DNA of 64,000 nucleotides from Streptomyces sp. 378 (GTDB lineage Bacteria; Actinomycetota; Actinomycetes; Streptomycetales; Streptomycetaceae): assembly GCF_030124145.1 (NCBI RefSeq), contig NZ_JASKMS010000021.1, positions 104,042-168,041 on the forward strand, given 5' to 3'. Below the pieces are notes generated by a model. It was not told the DNA's origin. It did no database searches and was given only the letters and a program-made list of their open reading frames with translations. Positions 8,756 through 17,284 of the stretch are shown one piece after another. The position numbers and the translations under genes are program-made. Position 1 is the first letter of the stretch; every line of letters begins with the position of its first letter.

Positions 8756-10066
8756 TCAGCGGGACTCGGTCAGACCGGAGTTGTCCTCGACGTCATGACC
8801 CGCGTCCTGACCGGCACCGGCTTCCGCACCGGCACCTGCCTCTTCACCGGCACCCGCTTCGCCGCCCGCACCGGCTTCCTGGCCCGCGCCCGCTTCGCCG
8901 CCGGCACCGGCCTCGTCGCCGGCACCGGCCTCGTCGCCGGCGCCGCCGCCCGCGCCGAGGGTCGCGCCGACCGCCTCCAGGGCGGTGGTCACCGGCTGGA
9001 AGAACGTCTCGCCGCCGACCGTGCAGTCACCGCTGCCGCCGGAGGTCAGACCGATCGCGAGACCGTCCTGGGTGAACAGCGAGCCGCCGCTGTCGCCCGG
9101 CTCGGCACAGACGTTGGTCTGGATGAGACCGGTGACGGTGCCCTCCGGGTAGTTCACCGTGGCGTCGAGTCCGAGGACCTGGCCGTCGGCGAGCCCGGTG
9201 GTGCTGCCCATCCGGAAGACCTGCTGACCGACGGTCGCCTCGGCGGCCTCGGTGATCTGGACCGTCTGGTTACCGGTGTTGACCTCGCTGGGGGCCTGGG
9301 TCGCCGGGTCGTCGTACTTCACGAGTGCGAAGTCACCGGCGCCGGGGAAGGTCGACTGATCGACGGTGGCGATCGGCTGGCCGCCCTGCGTGTCGGACCA
9401 CTCGTTGCCGCCGAGGGTGCAGTGACCGGCCGTCAGGAAGGCCGGGGAACCGTCGCCCGCGGTGACGTTGAAACCGAGGGAGCAGCGCGAGCCGCCCGCG
9501 AAGATGGCGTCCCCGCCGGAGACGAACGGCTTGAAGACGCCGGAGGACTTCTTGAGCGTGGCCATGCCGGAGCCGAGCTCCTGCACGGTGGATTCCAGTC
9601 TGTCCCACTTGGCGCCGGTCACGGTGCTGTCGGCGGTCACCAGCAGCTTGTTGGTGCGCGGGTCGATCGACCACGAGGTGCCCGCGATGGTCGCCTCGGA
9701 CTTCAGCGTCGACGCCCCGTCCTGGAGCTCCGACCAGCTGTTGTCGACCTCGCGGACCTTCGCACCGGCCGCCTTCGCCTGCACGATCACGTTGTTGTTG
9801 TCACCCGGCACGACGTTGACGACCAGCTGCCGGCCGGCACTGTCGTAGTAGGAGCCGCCGAACGCCTCGCCGAGGAGCCCGGAGAGCTGCGAGGCGAGAT
9901 CCGAGGCGTCGCCCGCCTTCAGGGTCTTCGGCGCTGCCGCCGCGTCACCGGACGAACCATCCTGGGAGGCGTTGGCGTTGGGGAGCAGGATCGCGGCCGC
10001 GCCGAGCGCCACCACGCTGCCCGCCGCTATCGCGGCCTTGCGCTTCGGAATTCGCTTGTGACTCAA
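8756..10066 (-). CDS. Secreted S1-family serine protease (alpha-lytic/streptogrisin type) with repetitive C-terminal tail
   Basis: A 436-aa exported chymotrypsin-like protease. A positively charged signal peptide with a hydrophobic core (residues 5-33) is followed by an Ala/Gly-rich pro-region (to about 185) and a catalytic domain with the triad His215 (LTAGHC), Asp245 (GDFALVKYDD) and Ser326 (EPGDSGGS). The tail, residues 371-420, is a tandem AGAGxE hexapeptide repeat and ends in an acidic segment, with no LPxTG or membrane helix. Streptogrisins normally end at the catalytic domain or carry a chitin-binding domain, so this tail is unusual. The TTG at 10066 is the start: GGAGGAGAG lies just upstream; an open frame runs further 5' without support. 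Divergent from the double-glycine peptide gene across 742 bp. Confidence 0.92.
   Translation of the reverse strand: MSHKRIPKRKAAIAAGSVVALGAAAILLPNANASQDGSSGDAAAAPKTLKAGDASDLASQLSGLLGEAFGGSYYDSAGRQLVVNVVPGDNNNVIVQAKAAGAKVREVDNSWSELQDGASTLKSEATIAGTSWSIDPRTNKLLVTADSTVTGAKWDRLESTVQELGSGMATLKKSSGVFKPFVSGGDAIFAGGSRCSLGFNVTAGDGSPAFLTAGHCTLGGNEWSDTQGGQPIATVDQSTFPGAGDFALVKYDDPATQAPSEVNTGNQTVQITEAAEATVGQQVFRMGSTTGLADGQVLGLDATVNYPEGTVTGLIQTNVCAEPGDSGGSLFTQDGLAIGLTSGGSGDCTVGGETFFQPVTTALEAVGATLGAGGGAGDEAGAGDEAGAGGEAGAGQEAGAGGEAGAGEEAGAGAEAGAGQDAGHDVEDNSGLTESR
8807..8956 (-). repeat. 18-bp tandem repeats coding for AGAGxE hexapeptides
   Basis: About eight in-frame 18-bp units in the 3' part of the protease gene, coding for AGAG-D/G/Q/E/A-E units with one variable position. 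The variable position is mostly acidic, Gly or Gln. This reads as a flexible, acidic spacer or wall-interacting tail. Confidence 0.8.
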
Positions 10067-10808
10067 ACTTCTCTCCTCCTGGGGGACGGAGTACGTGCCG
10101 CCGTCCGGCAGCTTCTGGGGGGCGCCTGGATGGCTGTTGGTACGCACGGGCCGCACGGGGCGTTCAATTCCGTTTGCAAGTGATCCCTTCGCATCGTGGA
10201 ATCGGCCAACTCCCGTCGCCCGCGCGTCGGCCGCTCGGTCCGCGACCGGCCTGCTCACACGGACCGGTCCGACGGGGCGGGTCCGGCGGTCTCGCGGAAA
10301 GCCATGGCCGGATGCCGCCTTTCCGGCAGCGGGGTCCCGCGCCATAGCGGAACGGAACACTCCGTATCCGCCCGGGAACGATCCGTTGTCATGACGGAGT
10401 CGAATCCCGGCTTCAGTGAATCTGCACATCGAATGCTCAAACCGGTCACCGAAAGAAGGGTTGTCCACGCCCCGGCGGGGTGGGTCACGCCTTTGGGGCG
10501 GGAGTGCCGGATTCGCCGCCCGAAGAAGCAAGGGCCCGAATGCGCTGATGCGGTGCCCCATGTGAAGAACTCGCTCCCATGCGGTGTCCAGACCTGCACG
10601 GATCGGTGCCGCTGAGGCGCAAGTTCCCTGGTGGGGCAGGTGGTTGATTGGAAGGGCGGACCAGCAGCGTGCTTTGATCCATCGCACCGCGGGGGCCGCC
10701 CAGGGCATTCGGAAACGAAAGTCCGGCACTCGCGGTCGCGGCCGTCATCTGTCCCCAGAGGGGGCCGCTCCCCCCTTGTGAGATATCCATATGAAGGGAA
10801 GTTCCATC
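10067..10808. other. Long intergenic region between protease and peptide genes
   Basis: A 742-bp stretch of lower GC than its flanks with no convincing gene: the open frames in it lack codon bias and recognisable motifs. It must hold the divergent promoters for the protease and the peptide operon. A GGGAAG ribosome site sits 7 nt before the peptide ATG at 10809. I found no clear palindromic operator. Confidence 0.5.
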
Positions 10809-11024
10809 ATGAACTCCACCCCCCAGGTTGAGACCGTCGAGATCGCCGACGCCGAGCTCGACGCCGTCTCCGGCGGTCTGGCCGTGAACGCCCTGAACAC
10901 CGTCACCGACACGGTGAACGGCATCGCTCCGGTTTCCGGCCTGGCCGACACGGCCGTCGGCACCGTCGAGGGTGTCACCGGCCTGAACACGGCCCCGGTC
11001 ACCAACCTGGTCGCCGGTCTCTGA
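10809..11024 (+). CDS. Double-glycine leader peptide, cysteine-free precursor of an NHLP-type export system
   Basis: A 71-aa peptide. Residues 1-23 form an acidic leader ending ELDAVSGG, the Gly-Gly cleavage motif read by C39 peptidases. The 48-residue remainder (LAVNALNTVT to VTNLVAGL) is built from Val, Thr, Ala, Asn, Gly and Leu, with three acidic residues, no Cys, Ser only once, no Lys/Arg/His and no aromatic residue. It therefore cannot form lanthionine or disulfide rings, and no modification enzyme is encoded nearby. The Thr-Val / Asn-Thr-Val pattern recurs along the core. The ATG at 10809 has GGGAAG upstream; an ATG 18 nt earlier has no ribosome site. It heads the unit with the HlyD-like and two ABC genes. 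Likely a bacteriocin, signalling or self-assembling surface peptide; which is unknown. Confidence 0.85.
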   Translation: MNSTPQVETVEIADAELDAVSGGLAVNALNTVTDTVNGIAPVSGLADTAVGTVEGVTGLNTAPVTNLVAGL

Positions 11025-11046
11025 TCGAGCCCCCGTGCCGTTGAGT

Positions 11047-11073
11047 CCCGGAGCCGCAGCCGGCGGTTCCGGG
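11047..11073 (+). terminator. Hairpin between peptide and exporter genes (partial terminator/attenuator)
   Basis: An 11-bp stem (CCCGGAGCCGC with GCGGTTCCGGG, one G-T pair) with a 5-nt loop follows the peptide stop by 22 nt and is followed by TTCTTCG. It would let the peptide message accumulate over the downstream exporter message, as is typical for small-peptide operons. Confidence 0.5.
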
Positions 11074-11141
11074 TTCTTCGGGTGCCGTGACGGCTTCCGT
11101 CGCGGCCGTCGGTACCTCTTCTACGGGTGAGGGAAGTTCCC

Positions 11142-11948
11142 TTGCAGTTCCGCCAACAGGCCCTCGCCAAGCTCCAGTCACCGGAGGAACTCGACCTGCC
11201 GGTGCGGTTCGCGCGCCCGCAGGGCTGGCTCGTGCTCTCGGTGACGGTGGTCGCGATGGCGGCCGCCTCGGTCTGGGCGGTGACCGGTTCGGTGACCTCC
11301 ACCGTCAGCGCGCCCGCCATCCTCACGCACGGGCGGGGCAGTTACGTCCTCCAGAGCCCCGTCGCGGGCCAGGTCACCGCCGTGCTCGCGAAACAGGGCC
11401 AGCAGGTGCCCGCGGGCTCTCCCGTGCTCAAGGTCCGTACGGCCGAGGGGGAAGCGGTCGTGCGCACGCTCGACGCGGGCCGGGTCTCCGCGCTCGCCGC
11501 GACCGTCGGGCAGATCATCCGGACCGGCGCGAACGTCGCCGCCGTCGAGAAGGTCGCCCGCACCGGGGACCCGCTCTACGCGACCGTGTACGTCCCGCCC
11601 GCCAACGCCGCCTCGATCCCCGACGACGCCGCCGTGGACCTGACCGTGCAGTCGGTGCCGACGCAGGAGTACGGCGTGCTGCGCGGCCATGTGAAGTCGG
11701 TGGACCGTTCCGCCCAGTCCCCGCAGCAGATCGCCGCGTTCCTCGGGGACAGCCAGCTGGGCCGGCAGTTCACCGAGAAGGGCAGGCCGGTGGCCGTGAC
11801 GGTCCGGCTGGACAGGTCGTCCGCCACGAAGAGCGGCTACCGGTGGTCCTCCGCTGACGGGCCGCCGTTCAAGCTGACCTCCATGACCCTGGCCTCCGGC
11901 TCGATCCGGCTGGCCGATCAGCGCCCCGTCGACTGGCTGCTGCCATGA
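11142..11948 (+). CDS. HlyD-like membrane-fusion protein of NHLP bacteriocin export system
   Basis: A roughly 268-aa adaptor with one N-terminal membrane helix (about residues 30-52, LVLSVTVVAMAAASVWAVTG) and a biotinyl-lipoyl-like/HlyD beta domain facing outside (YVLQSPVAGQVTAVLAKQGQ then VPAGSPVLKV). The family (NHLM/NHLP secretion protein) couples ABC exporters carrying peptidase domains to the peptide's exit path; in Gram-positives it spans the wall side. I chose the TTG at 11142 because GAGGGAAG lies 6 nt upstream; a GTG at 11127 is possible. Its 3' end overlaps the next ORF by 4 nt (ATGA), so the two are translationally coupled. It follows the peptide gene after a short hairpin. Confidence 0.88.
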   Translation: MQFRQQALAKLQSPEELDLPVRFARPQGWLVLSVTVVAMAAASVWAVTGSVTSTVSAPAILTHGRGSYVLQSPVAGQVTAVLAKQGQQVPAGSPVLKVRTAEGEAVVRTLDAGRVSALAATVGQIIRTGANVAAVEKVARTGDPLYATVYVPPANAASIPDDAAVDLTVQSVPTQEYGVLRGHVKSVDRSAQSPQQIAAFLGDSQLGRQFTEKGRPVAVTVRLDRSSATKSGYRWSSADGPPFKLTSMTLASGSIRLADQRPVDWLLP

Positions 11949-14170
11949 GCGCCACCGCACAGGAGCCCCGGAGCAGGCGACGCGCCGCCCCGCCGAAGCG
12001 CAAGGTGCCCAAGGCCCGGGCGAAGACCGTCCGCACGCCCACCGTGCTCCAGATGGAGGCCGTCGAATGCGGCGCCGCCTCCCTGGCGATGGTGCTCGGC
12101 CACTACGGCAAGCACGTCCCGCTGGAGGAGCTGCGCATCGCCTGCGGTGTCTCCCGTGACGGCTCGCGCGCGAGCAACCTCCTGAAGGCGGCCCGCTCTT
12201 ACGGCCTGACGGCCAAGGGCATGCAGATGGACCTGGCCGCCCTCGCCGAGGTGACGTCGCCGGCCATCCTGTTCTGGGAGTTCAACCACTACGTCGTCTA
12301 CGACGGCATGGGCCGCCGCTTCGGCCGTCGCGGCGTCTACATCAACGACCCCGGCAAGGGCCGCCGGTTCGTGCCCATGGAGGACTTCGACGGCAGCTTC
12401 ACCGGTGTCGTGCTGGTGATGGAGCCCGGCGAGGACTTCACCCGGGGCGGCCGCAAGCCCGGAGTCCTGGGCGCGATGCCCGCCCGGTTGCGCGGCACGG
12501 CCGGCACGATGCCCGTGGCGGTGCTGGCGAGCCTGCTGCTGGTGGCGGTCGGCGCCGCGGTGCCCGCGCTCAGCCGCACCTACATCGACGCGTTCCTGAT
12601 CGGCGACCAGACCTCGCTGCTCGGCGTGCTGTTCACGTCAATGGCCGCGTGTGTGCTGCTCACGGTCGTGCTGACCTGGCTCCAGCAGGCCAACCTGCTG
12701 CGCGGCCGCATCATCTCCTCCACGCTCTCCAGCGCCCGCTTCCTGCGGCATCTGCTGCGGCTGCCGGTGACGTTCTTCTCCCAGCGCAGCCCGGCCGACC
12801 TGGTGCAGCGGCTGCAGTCCAACGACGCGGTGTCCGAGACGCTGTCCCGCGACCTCGCGGCGGCGGGCGTGGACGCGGTCGTGGTCGTCCTGTACGCGGT
12901 CCTGCTGTACACCTACGACCCGCAGCTGACGTTCGTCGGCATCGGTGTGGCGCTGCTGAACATCGTGGCCATGCGCGTGGTGATCCGGCTGCGGGCGACG
13001 CGCACGGCGAAGCTGCGCGCGGACACCGCCCGCCTCACCAACACCGCCTACACCGGCCTTCAGCTCATCGAGACGATGAAGGCGACCGGCGGCGAGGACG
13101 GCTACTTCCGCAAGTGGGCCGGGCAGCACGCCACCACGTTGGAGGAGCAACAGCGCCTGGGCGTGCCGAGCGCCTGGCTGGGCGTGGTCGCGCCGACCCT
13201 CGCCACCCTGAACAGCGCGCTCATCCTGTGGATCGGCGGCATGCGCGCGGTCGAGGGGCACATCTCGGTCGGTCTGCTGGTCGCCTTCCAGGCCCTGGTC
13301 ACCCGGTTCACGGCACCGCTGACCCGGCTGAACGGCGTCGCGGGCCGCATCCAGGACTTCGCGGCGGACGTGGCCCGGCTGAAGGACGTGGAGAACTTCC
13401 AGGCCGACCCGCTCTACGGCCGCCCCGGCGCCGTCGAGTCCACCCGCCGCCTTCAGGGCCATGTCGAGCTGGAGAACATCACGTTCGGCTACAGCCCGCT
13501 CGACAAGCCCCTGCTCAGCGGCTTCGATCTGACGGTCGGCCCCGGGCAGCAGGTCGCGCTGGTGGGCGGCTCGGGCAGCGGCAAGTCCACGGTGTCCCGC
13601 ATGATCTCCGGGCTGTACGCGCCGTGGGAGGGCGTGATCCGCATCGATGGGCAGCGCATCGAGGACATCCCGCGCGGAGCGCTGGCCGCCTCGGTCTCCT
13701 TCGTCGACCAGGAGGTGTTCCTCTTCGAGGGCACGGTGCGCGACAACGTGGCGCTGTGGGACCCGTCGATCCCGGACGACGCGGTGGAGGACGCGCTGCG
13801 CGACGCCGCCCTGTACGACGTGATCACCCGCCGCCCCGGCGGCATCCACAGCAGGGTCGAGCAGGACGGCCGCAACTTCTCCGGCGGGCAGCGCCAGCGC
13901 CTGGAGATCGCGCGGGCACTGGTGCGCCGCCCGAGCATCCTGGTGCTCGACGAGGTGACGAGCGCCCTGGACGCCGAGACCGAACAGGTCGTGATGGACA
14001 ACCTGCGCCGACGCGGCTGCGCCTGCGTGGTGATCGCGCACCGGCTCAGCACGGTGCGCGACAGCGACGAGATCGTCGTCCTGCAGCACGGCACGGTCGT
14101 GGAGCGGGGACGGCACGAGGACCTGGTGGCCCGCGGCGGCGCGTACGCGGCACTGGTCAGGGAGCGGTGA
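11945..14170 (+). CDS. NHLP-type ABC exporter with C39 peptidase domain (peptidase/permease/ATPase)
   Basis: A 741-aa membrane protein that cuts the double-glycine leader and exports the peptide. The N-terminal C39 peptidase has Cys42 in MEAVECGAASLAMV, His115 in FNHYVVYD and Asp135 in YINDPGKG, so the catalytic set is intact. A six-helix ABC transmembrane domain follows (about 170-470), then the ATPase with Walker A GGSGSGKST near 541, signature FSGGQRQRLEIARAL near 645 and Walker B ILVLDEVTSALD near 665. Overlaps the HlyD gene by 4 nt and is followed after 1 nt by the second ABC gene. The cognate substrate is most simply the peptide at 10809. Confidence 0.95.
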   Translation: MSATAQEPRSRRRAAPPKRKVPKARAKTVRTPTVLQMEAVECGAASLAMVLGHYGKHVPLEELRIACGVSRDGSRASNLLKAARSYGLTAKGMQMDLAALAEVTSPAILFWEFNHYVVYDGMGRRFGRRGVYINDPGKGRRFVPMEDFDGSFTGVVLVMEPGEDFTRGGRKPGVLGAMPARLRGTAGTMPVAVLASLLLVAVGAAVPALSRTYIDAFLIGDQTSLLGVLFTSMAACVLLTVVLTWLQQANLLRGRIISSTLSSARFLRHLLRLPVTFFSQRSPADLVQRLQSNDAVSETLSRDLAAAGVDAVVVVLYAVLLYTYDPQLTFVGIGVALLNIVAMRVVIRLRATRTAKLRADTARLTNTAYTGLQLIETMKATGGEDGYFRKWAGQHATTLEEQQRLGVPSAWLGVVAPTLATLNSALILWIGGMRAVEGHISVGLLVAFQALVTRFTAPLTRLNGVAGRIQDFAADVARLKDVENFQADPLYGRPGAVESTRRLQGHVELENITFGYSPLDKPLLSGFDLTVGPGQQVALVGGSGSGKSTVSRMISGLYAPWEGVIRIDGQRIEDIPRGALAASVSFVDQEVFLFEGTVRDNVALWDPSIPDDAVEDALRDAALYDVITRRPGGIHSRVEQDGRNFSGGQRQRLEIARALVRRPSILVLDEVTSALDAETEQVVMDNLRRRGCACVVIAHRLSTVRDSDEIVVLQHGTVVERGRHEDLVARGGAYAALVRER

Positions 14171-14171
14171 G

Positions 14172-16997
14172 ATGACGGCCGTGCACGAAGGGCACGACGG
14201 CGACCTGGTGCTGGGCGCCTTGGGGCAGTTGGGTTCGCGCATCGACTGCGCCGGGTTCAACCGCCTCGACCTCGAAGGCCCGCAGGTGCTGTGGCTGGTT
14301 GCGTCCGGGGCCGTGGACCTGTTCGCGGTCGACGCCGGGCAGCAGGGCCACTGGCATCATCTGGGCCGGCTGGAGGCGGGCTCGCTGGTGCTCGGCCCGG
14401 TTCCCGGCCCGCAGCACACCCTGGTGGCCCGGCCGCTGCGGGACTGCGTGGTGCACCGCGTCGGCCTGCGCGAGCTGTACCAGCCCGCCGACACCACGAC
14501 CTGGTCGTACGACGCGTACGGCAACCCGCAGTACGTGCCGCCGACGACGAGCCCGCTGGAGTACGCGCTCGCGCTCGGCGTCGGCCGCAGCCTGTCCATC
14601 CTCTTCCAGGCGCCGATGGCCACCGAACGGGCCGCGGCACCCACGGACGACGACGTGTTCTGGATGCAGGTGCCGCCCGGCAGCGTCCAGTACGGCTCGC
14701 TGTACGGCGCCGAGGCCGCGGCCGACCTGCTGATGGACCCCGCGCTGTGGCAGTCCATGGTCGACCAGCAGTACCGGCTGCTGACCACGCTGGACCGCTG
14801 GATCGAGCAGCTGGAGCGCACCCACGAGACGCGCACGGCGGAGGGCATCAAGGCCGGTGAGGCGGTGCGCGTCCAGGCCGACCGGACGCTGCTCGCCTCC
14901 ATCGGCACGCGTTCCTCCCAGCGCACCACCGCGGCCGACGCGGACGCCACCTACGCGGCCTGCAAGCTGGTCGGTGAGGCGGCCGGGATCCGCCTCACCG
15001 AGCCGACCCGGAAGGACACCGGCGGCGACCGCCTCGACCCGGTCGAGCAGGTCGCCCTGGCCTCCCGTGTCCGCACCCGGGCCGTACGGCTCGACGGCCG
15101 CTGGTGGCGGGACAACGTGGGGCCGCTGGTCGGCCGGCGGGCCCTGTCGGGGGCGCCGGTGGCACTGCTGTGGCGGCGTGGCGGCTATGTCGCGGTGCAT
15201 CCGTCGACCGGTCGTGAGACGCCGGTCGAGAAGGCCAACGCCGAGGAGTTCGAGCCGCGCGCGGTGATGTTCTACCGTCCGCTGCCCGAGCGCGGGCTCA
15301 GCCCGCTGAGGCTGCTGCGGTTCTGCGTACAGGGCATGCGCGGCGACCTGACCGGTCTGCTGCTCAGTGGTCTGGTCACGGTGGCGATCGGCGCGCTCGT
15401 GCCCGTCGCGACCGGCAAGGTGCTGGGCGAGTTCGTGCCGAAGGCGCAGACCGAACTGATCGTGCAGGTGTGTCTGGCGGTGATGCTGAGCAGCGTGGTG
15501 GCGGCGGCCTTCATGCTGTTGCAGAACCTGACCATCCTGCGGCTGGAGGGCCGGATCGAGGCCACGCTCCAGCCGGCGGTGTGGGACCGGCTGCTGCGGC
15601 TGCCCACGAAGTTCTTCACCGAACGCTCCACCGGTGAGCTGGCCAGCGCGGCCATGGGCATCAGCGCGATCCGCAGGCTGCTGGCGGGAGTCGGGCCGAC
15701 GGTCGCCCAGTCGGTGACGGTCGGCGCGATGAACCTGGGGCTGCTGCTCTGGTACAGCGTGCCGATGGCGATGGCCGCGATCGGCATGCTCGTGGTGATC
15801 GCGGCGGTCTTCCTGGGGCTCGGGTTGTGGCAGGTGCGCTGGCAGCGGCGGCTGGTGGTGCTCTCCAACAAGCTGAACAACCAGGCGTTCCAGACGCTGC
15901 GCGGTCTGCCCAAGCTGCGGGTGGCCGCCGCCGAGAACTACGCGTACGCCGCGTGGGCCTCTCAGTTCGCGCGCAGCCGGGAGCTCCAGCAGAAGGTCGG
16001 CACCATCAAGAACCTCACGGCGGTGCTGGGCGCGGTGTACCTGCCGTTGTGCACCCTGCTGATGTTCATGCTGCTGGCCGGTCCGGCCCGGGGCTCGATG
16101 TCGGCGGCCGCGTTCCTCACCTTCAACACCTCGGTGACGATGCTGCTGACCTCCGTCACCCAGCTGACGGGCGCGTTCGTCTCGGCGGTGGCCGTGCTGC
16201 CGCTGTTCGAGGAGATCAAGCCGGTGCTGGACGCCACGCCGGAGGTGCGCACGGCCAGCACCCGGCCGGGTCCGCTGACCGGGGCGGTCGAGGCACGGCG
16301 GGTGTCCTTCCGCTACGCGGACGACGGTCCGCTGGTCCTGGACGACGTGTCGTTCGAGGCGCGGCCGGGCGAGTTCGTCGCGATCGTCGGCCCGAGCGGC
16401 TGCGGCAAGTCGACGCTGCTGCGGCTGCTGATCGGCTTCGACCGGCCCGTGTCGGGCAGCGTCCTGTACGACGGGCAGGACCTGGCGGCCCTGGACCAGT
16501 CGGCGGTGCGTCGCCAGTGCGGGGTGGTGCTCCAGCACGCGCAGCCGTTCTCCGGCTCGATCCTGGACGTCATCTGCGGCACCGAGCCGTACACGCCGGA
16601 GGAGGCGATGGCGGCCGCCGAGATGGCCGGTCTGGCCGAGGACATCAAGCGGATGCCGATGGGTCTGCACACCATCGTGGCGGGCAGTGGAGCCGTTTCC
16701 GGCGGGCAGCGCCAGCGGCTGATGATCGCCCAGGCGCTGATCCGCCGGCCGCGGATCCTCTTCTTCGACGAGGCGACCAGCGCCCTGGACAACGACACGC
16801 AGCGCACGGTCATCGAGAGCACCAAGGCCCTGCACGCGACCCGGATCGTCATCGCACACCGGCTGTCGACCGTGATGGACGCCGACCGGGTCGTGGTGAT
16901 GGAGGAGGGCAAGGTCATCCAGCAGGGCCCGCCCGCGCAGCTCCTGGCCGACACGAGCGGCCGCCTGCACGAGCTGGTCCGCCGCCAGCTGGCGTGA
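14172..16997 (+). CDS. NHLP-type ABC exporter, permease/ATPase subunit with N-terminal extension
   Basis: A 941-aa ABC protein, much longer than a normal half-transporter. The first 350-400 residues are a soluble extension, beginning with a cyclic-nucleotide-binding-like beta barrel pattern, characteristic of the second NHLP ABC subunit. It has no peptidase motif. A transmembrane domain follows (about 395-680) and an ATPase with Walker A VGPSGCGKST near 739, signature VSGGQRQRLMIAQAL near 842 and Walker B ILFFDEATSALDNDT near 862. It probably forms a heterodimer with the peptidase-containing partner. It starts 1 nt after that gene's stop (ATG at 14172). Last gene of the export unit. Confidence 0.94.
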   Translation: MTAVHEGHDGDLVLGALGQLGSRIDCAGFNRLDLEGPQVLWLVASGAVDLFAVDAGQQGHWHHLGRLEAGSLVLGPVPGPQHTLVARPLRDCVVHRVGLRELYQPADTTTWSYDAYGNPQYVPPTTSPLEYALALGVGRSLSILFQAPMATERAAAPTDDDVFWMQVPPGSVQYGSLYGAEAAADLLMDPALWQSMVDQQYRLLTTLDRWIEQLERTHETRTAEGIKAGEAVRVQADRTLLASIGTRSSQRTTAADADATYAACKLVGEAAGIRLTEPTRKDTGGDRLDPVEQVALASRVRTRAVRLDGRWWRDNVGPLVGRRALSGAPVALLWRRGGYVAVHPSTGRETPVEKANAEEFEPRAVMFYRPLPERGLSPLRLLRFCVQGMRGDLTGLLLSGLVTVAIGALVPVATGKVLGEFVPKAQTELIVQVCLAVMLSSVVAAAFMLLQNLTILRLEGRIEATLQPAVWDRLLRLPTKFFTERSTGELASAAMGISAIRRLLAGVGPTVAQSVTVGAMNLGLLLWYSVPMAMAAIGMLVVIAAVFLGLGLWQVRWQRRLVVLSNKLNNQAFQTLRGLPKLRVAAAENYAYAAWASQFARSRELQQKVGTIKNLTAVLGAVYLPLCTLLMFMLLAGPARGSMSAAAFLTFNTSVTMLLTSVTQLTGAFVSAVAVLPLFEEIKPVLDATPEVRTASTRPGPLTGAVEARRVSFRYADDGPLVLDDVSFEARPGEFVAIVGPSGCGKSTLLRLLIGFDRPVSGSVLYDGQDLAALDQSAVRRQCGVVLQHAQPFSGSILDVICGTEPYTPEEAMAAAEMAGLAEDIKRMPMGLHTIVAGSGAVSGGQRQRLMIAQALIRRPRILFFDEATSALDNDTQRTVIESTKALHATRIVIAHRLSTVMDADRVVVMEEGKVIQQGPPAQLLADTSGRLHELVRRQLA

Positions 16998-17284
16998 CGC
17001 AGGGCACTCCCCCGCAGCCCCTGGTCCCGCACGGCGCTGCTGCCGGCACTCCCGGTCGTCCCGGGATGCCGCTTATCGTGCGATCCCGCCTCCCCCGACC
17101 CGGCGTGCCCGGACGGGCCGCACGAGGCCGGCAACGGCGTGGCGCGTGCCGGAGCAGGAAGCGCCGCCGGTGGCGGACATGCGACCGTCAGGAGCCGCGG
17201 CGGCCCCGCCGTCCGGTGGCGCGTCCTCGCCGGTGCGGAGCGTGCGGTCTGTTGACGGGCTCCGTATGTGGGTACCCACCGCCC

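Noticed and set aside
10255..10615. Open frames in the 10.1-10.8 kb region as genes
   Set aside because: They overlap each other on both strands, lack codon bias, ribosome sites and any recognisable motif.
8756..10729. A 657-aa version of the protease
   Set aside because: The extra N-terminal 221 residues are not protein-like; a TTG with GGAGGAGAG directly before the signal peptide is the better start.
10809..11024. Lanthipeptide precursor
   Set aside because: The core has no Cys and no LanB/LanM/LanKC-type gene is near.
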